NCBI GenBank assembly: GCA_903921835.1
Contig: CAIXRL010000231.1
Location: 1 to 7,150 of the forward strand
DNA: 7,150 nt
Source of the DNA: Candidatus Eiseniibacteriota bacterium
Lineage (GTDB): Bacteria; Eisenbacteria; RBG-16-71-46
Direction of reading: 5' to 3'
The notes under the pieces are model-generated. The model worked only from the letters and a program-made list of their open reading frames with translations. It was not told the DNA's origin and did no database searches. The position numbers and the translations under genes were made by a program. This document shows, in pieces, positions 1-4,470 of the stretch (positions are counted from its first letter, which is position 1; the number at the start of each line of letters is the position of its first letter).

Positions 1-2
1 CG

Positions 3-110
3 GTCGCGCCACGCGCGGCAGCGCCCGTGATCGCGCCGCATGCGGCGCCACCCGCGAGGCCGGAGCGGGCGCCCGAGAAGAGGGACGAGACGCCCAAGCG
101 CGAGAAGTGA
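3..110 (+). CDS. C-terminal end of an unidentified protein (partial, 5' end outside window)
   Basis: An open frame enters from the left edge and stops with TGA at 108-110. It encodes about 35 residues rich in Ala and Pro, then a charged Lys/Glu/Arg tail ending in KREK. A disordered, charged C-terminus like this is common in high-GC bacterial proteins but does not identify a family. The main support for a real gene end is the strong hairpin only 6 bp after the stop (117-149). No function can be assigned. Frames in high-GC DNA are often open by chance, so confidence is moderate. Confidence 0.4.
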   Translation, partial: VAPRAAAPVIAPHAAPPARPERAPEKRDETPKREK

Positions 111-116
111 CGTGTT

Positions 117-149
117 CACGAGAGCCGGCCCCGCGGGCCGGCTCTCGTG
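117..149 (+). terminator. Perfect 15-bp stem hairpin, probable terminator
   Basis: The arms CACGAGAGCCGGCCC (117-131) and GGGCCGGCTCTCGTG (135-149) are perfectly complementary around a 3-nt loop. The hairpin begins 6 bp after the TGA of the partial plus-strand gene. No T-tract follows, so it is not a textbook intrinsic terminator, but long GC-rich stems without a T-run are common at gene ends in high-GC bacteria. It could also protect the 3' end of the transcript. Confidence 0.65.
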
Positions 150-250
150 GTACCAGGTCGGTTGCGTGCTCCCGCATGCAGGCGCGTGCCGGCCGGCGCT
201 CGGACGTCTTCCGCCCGGCGGCCGACCGCTGCTGCCTGCAGCCAGCCCGA

Positions 251-1750
251 TCAGGGCGGTGCGAATCCCGTTGGGGACGCCACACCGTCTTTCTGCTCCG
301 CAGAATCGGCCAACTGTGCGAACGCCAAACAGGTTACGGCGGTTCCAAAGTTCGAGCCGTCAAACGGAATTCCCTCAGGGAATAGAACCGCCTGCAGGCG
401 CACGCGCTGCTCGGCCGTAGCCTGAACCCAGAGGCCCCGCGCGTTCGCCAGCACGTGTTCCGAGAACGCGAGCAGGCCCTCCAGGTCGAGCTGGTCGACC
501 GTGGCCTCGGTGAGATCGAACTCCGCGAGCGCGAGCTGCTGGCGCATGCGGTCCCGCTGGCGCTCGTAACTAGCCTGGTCGATCTGGTGCCGGAACAGGA
601 ACGCATCGTCCAGCTTGTCGAGCCGGTCGCGCAGCCCCGCGGTGCGGCGTTCGAGCTTGGCGCGCAGCTCGCGGGCCGAGCCCTGCCTGTCCTTGCAGAC
701 GTCCAGCACGATGACGCGGAAGAGCTGCAGGAAGCCTGGATCCGGCTGCAGGCGCTGAAGCAGCCCCTCGAACGCCGTTTCGAGCTGCGCCTTCGGGGTC
801 CGCACCTGGCCGCAGCCAGCGCAGTGGTAGTAGCCGTAGCGCGCCGAGCGACCGCTGGTCCAGCTGCCCGTGAGCGGTTTCTCGCAATGGCCGCAGCGGA
901 CGAAGCGTCGCAGCGGGAAGTCCGGGTGCAGAAGCTTCCACGACCGCGCGCCCACCTTGCATCCCGCGAGCAGCACCTGCACGCGGTCGAAGAGCTCGGG
1001 CCGCACGACGGGCTCAAAGTCGCCGGCCACCGCGATCTTCCACTTGGGCACGACGACGCGGCCCGCGTAGAGGGGATTTCGCAGGAGACTGCGCGCCGTT
1101 TGCGGCGAGAGCACATTGCCTGCTCGCGTGCGAAGGCCGCGCCGGTTCATCCAGGCGCGGGCATCGCTCTTGTCCAGCCGGCGCGCTGCGAGCGCCTCGA
1201 ACGCGTCACGGATGACCTCGGCCGGCGCGTCGTCCACAACGAGGCTCGCACCGACGCGGCCGCCTGTCCGGTAGCCGAGCGGCGCCTGAAACGTCCAGCG
1301 CCCCTGTTCCAAGGCCGCTTGCATGCGCGTGCGCGTCCGGTCCGCCTTCACGTCGTTGTCGAACTGCGCAATCGACGCGAAGATCGACTCCATGAACTTC
1401 CCCACCGGGCTCTCGTCGATGGGCTCCGTCACGGAGCGCAGCCGGGTGCCGAATCCGGCGAGCGTTGCAGCCAGCGCATGGTGGTCGCGGGTTTCGCGCG
1501 AGAAGCGGCTGAGGTTGTAGACGACCACGAAGTCGATCTGGCCCTTGTGCTCGGCGCAGAACTTGAGCATCAGCTGCAGCTGCGTGCGTTCAGCCGTCTT
1601 TGCGGACTCGCCCTGCTCCACGAACACTCGAGCGACCTCGAGCCCCTCGCGTTCGCAGTACTCCTCGCACGCCCGCTTCTGCGTCGGCAGGCTGAGATTC
1701 TGCGTCTGCTCCTTCGTGGACACCCGGCAGTAGATGACCGCTCGAGGCAT
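251..1750 (-). CDS. Large serine recombinase (resolvase/invertase-type integrase)
   Basis: This 499-residue enzyme cuts and rejoins DNA through a serine-DNA covalent intermediate and most likely integrates or excises the island. The N-terminal resolvase catalytic domain (about 3-150) shows YCRVSTKEQ with the nucleophile Ser11, and the conserved YNLSRFSR segment (78-85). A 'recombinase' DNA-binding domain follows (about 155-265). A zinc ribbon has Cys286-Cys289 and Cys310-Cys313. A coiled-coil-like helical segment (about 357-415) and a C-terminal tail complete the layout of the large serine recombinase family. The start at 1750 is chosen because homology begins at MPRAVIYCRVS and GAGGG lies about 10 nt upstream. 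The frame stays open to 1969, but that extension is non-homologous and overlaps the small gene upstream. The last residues, SPTGFAPP, are encoded by the tRNA-Glu fragment. No frameshift or missing catalytic residue is seen, so it looks functional. Confidence 0.93.
   Translation of the reverse strand: MPRAVIYCRVSTKEQTQNLSLPTQKRACEEYCEREGLEVARVFVEQGESAKTAERTQLQLMLKFCAEHKGQIDFVVVYNLSRFSRETRDHHALAATLAGFGTRLRSVTEPIDESPVGKFMESIFASIAQFDNDVKADRTRTRMQAALEQGRWTFQAPLGYRTGGRVGASLVVDDAPAEVIRDAFEALAARRLDKSDARAWMNRRGLRTRAGNVLSPQTARSLLRNPLYAGRVVVPKWKIAVAGDFEPVVRPELFDRVQVLLAGCKVGARSWKLLHPDFPLRRFVRCGHCEKPLTGSWTSGRSARYGYYHCAGCGQVRTPKAQLETAFEGLLQRLQPDPGFLQLFRVIVLDVCKDRQGSARELRAKLERRTAGLRDRLDKLDDAFLFRHQIDQASYERQRDRMRQQLALAEFDLTEATVDQLDLEGLLAFSEHVLANARGLWVQATAEQRVRLQAVLFPEGIPFDGSNFGTAVTCLAFAQLADSAEQKDGVASPTGFAPP
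258..282 (+). other. tRNA-Glu 3'-end fragment, probable integration attachment site core
   Basis: The plus strand carries the T-loop/T-stem, acceptor strand and CCA end of a tRNA-Glu gene: CGAATCCCG followed by TTGGGGACGCCA. The GGGGAC-G-CCA acceptor end is characteristic of bacterial tRNA-Glu (5' ends GTCCCC). The T-loop has one change, GGTGCGAA in place of GGTTCGAA. The tRNA 5' portion (acceptor 5' strand, D-arm, anticodon arm) is absent from the sequence to the left, so this is a fragment and not a working tRNA. The recombinase gene ends inside it on the other strand: its C-terminal residues SPTGFAPP and the stop at 251-253 are the reverse complement of the tRNA end. This fits an attachment core left by integration at a tRNA-Glu gene. 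That it is the core used by this recombinase is inferred. Confidence 0.7.
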
Positions 1751-2036
1751 GGTGACCGTTCCCTCGGATAAGGCCCAGATCGGTGAGTGCTCCGCATTCC
1801 GCCCGAGCGCGAGGCTGTCCACCCTCAAACTCGCGGATCGCAGCCCGCTCCTCGGGTTCCTCCCGGCGATGAACCGGCACGAGGCGCATTTGGGGCATAG
1901 GTTCGGGCGTGGTTCCAGTCGGCTCCGCGCCGAGCGCGCAGGCGTGGACGTCGAGCACGATCTCGGCAAGCGCGTAGAGCTGCGCCCGGACGCGTTCGAG
2001 CTCGGCGTCGGAGAGGTGATCGCACTTGGGGGCCAT
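1590..2036 (-). CDS. Small hypothetical protein upstream of the recombinase
   Basis: The start is one of two adjacent ATG codons (2037-2039 or 2034-2036). The N-terminal part contains a helical segment, LSDAELERVRAQLYALAEIV, and further on a motif ERAAIREFEGGQPRARAE. It resembles the 'ERAAI-E-DGG--R-EAE' pattern I know from small uncharacterised proteins of bacterial mobile elements, which makes this frame more credible than the two competing ones. The frame runs on without a stop to 1590, overlapping the recombinase by about 160 nt. Residues beyond 'GLIRGNG' are an out-of-frame reading of the recombinase N-terminus and are probably not ancestral, so a stop near 1750 may have been lost. It lies between the candidate promoter at 2214-2242 and the recombinase and is probably co-transcribed with it. 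Function unknown; a recombination accessory factor or regulator is possible but unproven. Confidence 0.55.
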   Translation of the reverse strand: MAPKCDHLSDAELERVRAQLYALAEIVLDVHACALGAEPTGTTPEPMPQMRLVPVHRREEPEERAAIREFEGGQPRARAECGALTDLGLIRGNGHHASSGHLLPGVHEGADAESQPADAEAGVRGVLRTRGARGRSSVRGAGRVRKDG

Positions 2037-2116
2037 CATGGCCCGCACTTGGCGCAAAGGCAGCACGGGAAGTGTTCTCCGCGCATCCGTGCGCCCGCAG
2101 CGGGCGACGCGGGCAT
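2036..2116 (-). CDS. Possible tiny Cys-rich leader ORF
   Basis: A 26-codon ATG ORF ends in CCLCAKCGP. Its TGA stop overlaps the ATGATG start of the next small gene, an arrangement typical of translational coupling. The four clustered cysteines (CC-x-C-x-x-C) recall a zinc knuckle, but no family is recognised and no clear ribosome binding site is visible. Chance is a serious alternative at this length. A second, overlapping 13-codon ATG ORF in the same leader (ATG at 2175-2177) is even less convincing. Confidence 0.2.
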   Translation of the reverse strand: MPASPAAGARMRGEHFPCCLCAKCGP

Positions 2117-2213
2117 CTGCCGCGCCAGATCCTTGTTAGCCCGACTGCAATAGGGGCGCGTCCGTCGCTTGCTTCATCCGTGAACCGACGAACGCCCACC
2201 ACGATCTGAGAGC

Positions 2214-2253
2214 CTTATACCCTCTTGCGGGCCATACTGCAAATTTGTGCAGT
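2214..2253 (-). promoter_or_regulatory. Candidate sigma70 promoter with overlapping palindromic operator
   Basis: Read on the minus strand, TTGCAG (2242-2237) and TATAAG (2219-2214) are separated by exactly 17 bp. The -10 box matches consensus at 5 of 6 positions and the -35 at 3 of 6. The expected transcript starts near 2207 and leads through a roughly 165-nt leader to the small gene and the recombinase. An inverted repeat, ACTGCA-N6-TGCAGT (2236-2253), covers the -35 box and contains a second 8-bp palindrome, CAAATTTG (2240-2247). A repressor bound here would block the polymerase, a common arrangement for controlling integrases. No repressor gene is visible in the window. The palindrome also lies 15 bp beyond the stop of the terminase-like gene, so a transcript-end function is possible. 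Confidence 0.45.
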
Positions 2254-2267
2254 GCCGGTGCCGGGGG

Positions 2268-2741
2268 CTACGGGGTCGATACCCGGTCCAGTTCCTCGCA
2301 GGCCCGGCTCATCTCGGCGGCGAAGAGCCGCTCGCACTCGGCCGGGTCGGAGGTTGCGGCCAGGACCGAGGCCAGGCGGGCAGGAATCGCCAGCACGCGG
2401 TCACGGAGGCGGCGGGCAAGGGCGAACGTATCGGCGTGTACCTTGTCCGCCCTGATGAGCACGCCGGCCTCCACCTCGTACTCGAGCTTCTCGCGCTTGG
2501 CGCGGACGTGCTCCAGGATCGAGCGAGCTTGGGCGTAGGCGCGCCCGACCCCGGTGTCGCAGGCCCCCGGCGACGCCAAGCTCGGCCGGGTGTTGGCGGT
2601 CCAGAGCGCATCCGCCCGGGCGACGTCGATCCGGTCGTTCGCCTCTGCGACGATCCGTCCAGCGAGCAGAGCCTTCTGGACAGCCCGGTGCGTGACGCCC
2701 CTATGCCGGGCGTACTCGCGCTGGCCCATCAACCTGTTCAT
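2268..2741 (-). CDS. Phage terminase small subunit-like (Nu1-type) DNA-packaging protein
   Basis: This 157-residue protein resembles phage lambda Nu1-type small terminase subunits, which recognise packaging sites on DNA and bring in the large subunit. The N-terminal segment MGQREYARHRGVTHRAVQKA (about 5-24), with GRI after it, is a helix-turn-helix of the kind that reads a target sequence. A linker with the usual Trp (ALWTANT, about 45-51) leads to a long helical part (about 68-128). That part contains EKLEYEVEAGVLI and ARRLRDRVLAIPARLASVLAA, a pattern I associate with this family. The start ATG at 2741 has GGAGG 5-6 nt upstream (2747-2751). No large terminase, portal or capsid gene is present nearby. 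It could instead be a DNA-binding regulator of phage origin; the family call rests on motif resemblance only. Confidence 0.6.
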   Translation of the reverse strand: MNRLMGQREYARHRGVTHRAVQKALLAGRIVAEANDRIDVARADALWTANTRPSLASPGACDTGVGRAYAQARSILEHVRAKREKLEYEVEAGVLIRADKVHADTFALARRLRDRVLAIPARLASVLAATSDPAECERLFAAEMSRACEELDRVSTP

Positions 2742-2830
2742 GGCGACCTCCCTCGCAGCCCCGCGGTCTTTGCGGGGTGGCTACTGGCGACCTATTCCGG
2801 AAGCGGGACGCTAGCGCGAAGCCGGGGTCG

Positions 2831-2855
2831 CCGGTACCCGCGGGCGGGTCGCCGG
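2831..2855. terminator. GC-rich inverted repeat after the AbiE operon
   Basis: ACCCGC (2836-2841) pairs with GCGGGT (2844-2849), with CCGG on both outer sides, about 20 bp beyond the stop of the toxin gene. The loop would be only 2-4 nt and no T-run follows. It may end the AbiE transcript. A second small inverted repeat, CCCCGC/GCGGGG, lies at 2759-2764 and 2772-2777 in the leader of the terminase-like gene. Neither is strong in this GC-rich DNA. Confidence 0.25.
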
Positions 2856-2875
2856 GAAGGACCCGAGCACGCCGC

Positions 2876-3754
2876 TCAGGCAGACGCCACCCGCTGCCGA
2901 GCCCGGCGAAGCGGCTCTGACGCGAACTCTCGAACCTCCCTGACAACGGTGTCGAACGGCGGACCATCAAGCTGGTTGCGCGTGAGGAACGCCTTCCACT
3001 GCGCCTGGCTGGCCGCGTCGCTCGCGAACTCCTCGCTGAGCCCGATCGGAACGCCGTCCGGAACAGCGGTCTTGCGCCGGGCAAAGGTGGCGGCGATTGC
3101 CTCGGCCAGTCGGTCCGGTTCCAGGGCACCTTCGCGGGCGAGCGCGCGCAGGTCGAAGTAGTCCTTCATCCGGCTGTTCCTCACCCCGAGCAGCACCATC
3201 GCGTGCAGCTTCTCTGCGACCACGCTTCCGCGCGAGTAGACCCGCAGGCGAGCGCGCGGCAGATCGAGCAGCCCCGGGTAGTCCATCCACTCGGGCGCCG
3301 GGGTCACGGCGTCGCCGATCCCAATGTCCACCTGGACCCTCAGGCTTGCCTTGCCGACGCGCGCCTCGATCGTGGCGCGCCGTCCGCCGTACGCATCCTC
3401 GACGCGGATGGGTTCTACCTGCACGGAATCCAGGAGGAACGACATGGCATCGGGCTCGACTTCCACCGCACACACATCCCGCAGGATCCCGACCAGCTCG
3501 TCGTCCGAGAAATCCCCGAAGCCGAGCAGGTCGGCATCGCGCGTAGGGCGCAGCGTCTCCCCCAGCCACGCCATGAGCAGCAGCGCGCCCTTCAGCACGA
3601 ATCGCTCGGCGTGCGGCGAGCGAGAGAGCCGGAAGAGGAACCGCTCCACGCCGTATCGCGTGAGTACGAGGTTCGGGTCAACCCCGATCGCCTTGGCGTG
3701 CGCGGCCAGCCGGACCTGGACCGAGCGCGCCAGCCCCTCGTTCGGATTGCTCAT
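2876..3754 (-). CDS. abiEii: AbiEii/AbiGii-family nucleotidyltransferase toxin (type IV toxin-antitoxin)
   Basis: This 292-residue protein is the toxin of an AbiE system. The family (formerly DUF1814) are nucleotidyltransferases that cause growth arrest and abort phage infection unless the antitoxin neutralises them. The family signatures are in order. FVLKGALLLMAWLGETLRPT (52-71) is followed by RDADLLG with Asp73 and Asp75, the fold's metal-binding DxD. VQVDIGIGD (140-148) supplies a further acidic residue. VAEKLHAMVLLGVRNSRMKD (179-198) and YFDL follow, the conserved Lys-rich helix and KDYFDL motif. Length is normal and all key residues are present, so an active enzyme is expected. The start ATG overlaps the stop of the antitoxin gene by 4 nt (ATGA, 3751-3754), indicating translational coupling with the antitoxin made first. 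Whether it acts on phage here, and its substrate, cannot be read from sequence. Confidence 0.92.
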   Translation of the reverse strand: MSNPNEGLARSVQVRLAAHAKAIGVDPNLVLTRYGVERFLFRLSRSPHAERFVLKGALLLMAWLGETLRPTRDADLLGFGDFSDDELVGILRDVCAVEVEPDAMSFLLDSVQVEPIRVEDAYGGRRATIEARVGKASLRVQVDIGIGDAVTPAPEWMDYPGLLDLPRARLRVYSRGSVVAEKLHAMVLLGVRNSRMKDYFDLRALAREGALEPDRLAEAIAATFARRKTAVPDGVPIGLSEEFASDAASQAQWKAFLTRNQLDGPPFDTVVREVREFASEPLRRARQRVASA

Positions 3755-4377
3755 CCGGTCAGAGCCTCGAGGTACGGCCGCATGACGCGTCGCACCCGAC
3801 AGACGCTGGCGTAGTGGTCGAGCTCGTCCATCGTGAACTTTCGAGCCTTCCAGGCCTCGCGCAGCGCCTCCAGCGCGACGTCCAGGCCGATCTTGTTCCG
3901 GTACTTGAAGCAGTCCGCCAGCGTCTTTGCGACGCCGTAGACGCGAACCGTCCTCCCCTCCCGCCGGTGCGACCCGACGCCTTCCGAGAGCGCCGCACCC
4001 GTGTAGCGGACCACCCGGAGCGGCGGGTACTTGAGCGAGGGTTGGTGCGCGCGGCGGTCGATTGCGATCCAGACTTGCGAAGGCAGCTGCGTGCCGATGT
4101 CGTGGAACTGAAGCGCTGAGAGCAGGCAGACGACACCCTGCGGCACCGCCGTGCAGGCGATCACGAGGCCGTGGCTCTCCGTCACCGGGTGCTCGGCGAG
4201 GCGGTAGAGCCCGCGGGCGATTCGCTCGAGCTGCCCGGCGCCGACCAGCCGGCTCAGCACCTGGCGGTGAATCCCTGCCGCGACGAGCTCGCGCGTGGTG
4301 ACGCCCTGGCTCCGACGCGCCAGCTTCAGCGCCTTGGCTTGGTCCGTGGTTGGTGGCATGTGGCGGATGGTAGGCAT
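3751..4377 (-). CDS. abiEi: AbiEi-family antitoxin / transcriptional repressor
   Basis: This is the 208-residue partner of the toxin. AbiEi proteins neutralise AbiEii without stable binding (type IV) and repress the operon promoter through an N-terminal winged helix. The winged helix is visible at about 15-62 (TRELVAAGIHRQVLSRLVGA followed by GQLERIARGLYRL). The C-terminal domain contains GVVCLLSALQFHDIGTQLPS (81-100), then RVYGVAKTLADCFKYRNKIG (145-164) and ALEALREA, typical of the family. The gene comes first in the operon and overlaps the toxin by ATGA. The start is uncertain: ATG 4377 gives the longest product, while ATG 4359 (Met7) also precedes all homology. Neither has a good ribosome binding site, and an AT-rich likely promoter lies immediately upstream. 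Identification is firm; the start is not. Confidence 0.88.
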   Translation of the reverse strand: MPTIRHMPPTTDQAKALKLARRSQGVTTRELVAAGIHRQVLSRLVGAGQLERIARGLYRLAEHPVTESHGLVIACTAVPQGVVCLLSALQFHDIGTQLPSQVWIAIDRRAHQPSLKYPPLRVVRYTGAALSEGVGSHRREGRTVRVYGVAKTLADCFKYRNKIGLDVALEALREAWKARKFTMDELDHYASVCRVRRVMRPYLEALTG

Positions 4378-4380
4378 TTA

Positions 4381-4458
4381 TGTATATCTGTCAACTGTTC
4401 GCCACATCTTCAGCTGCCGAATGCCAGATAGCACGTTGAGCCGCAATAGGTTGAGCCG
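4381..4458 (-). promoter_or_regulatory. Probable AbiE promoter/operator region with repeats
   Basis: The gap between the methyltransferase stop and abiEi holds the most AT-rich run nearby (4375-4400). On the minus strand it contains TTGACA (4394-4389) and TATACA (4386-4381). These are too close to be one promoter, so they mark a promoter-like area rather than a defined pair. An imperfect 13-bp palindrome, TTCAGCTGCCGAA, lies at 4409-4421. Two exact 9-bp direct repeats, GTTGAGCCG, start at 4435 and 4450. AbiEi antitoxins are known to autoregulate by binding repeats upstream of their genes, so these are reasonable operator candidates; that assignment is inferred. Confidence 0.35.
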
Positions 4459-4470
4459 AGTCTGCCGGGG

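Noticed and set aside
180..282. A complete tRNA-Glu gene
   Set aside because: Only the T-loop-to-CCA end is present. I could not find the GTCCCC acceptor strand, D-arm or anticodon arm to the left, and the T-loop has a substitution.
455..1771. Long plus-strand open frame (438 codons) opposite the recombinase
   Set aside because: It is antisense to a well-supported recombinase with intact motifs. Its translation is Arg/Leu/Ala-rich with no recognisable domain, as expected of a GC-rich shadow frame.
1751..1969. N-terminal extension of the recombinase to an earlier start
   Set aside because: The added 73 residues show no family similarity and overlap the small gene in another frame. The resolvase domain begins right at the ATG at 1750, which has a ribosome binding site.
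2247..3161. Plus-strand open frame of 304 codons spanning the terminase-like gene and the toxin gene end
   Set aside because: It crosses two supported minus-strand genes and an intergenic gap with no recognisable domain, so it is a shadow frame.
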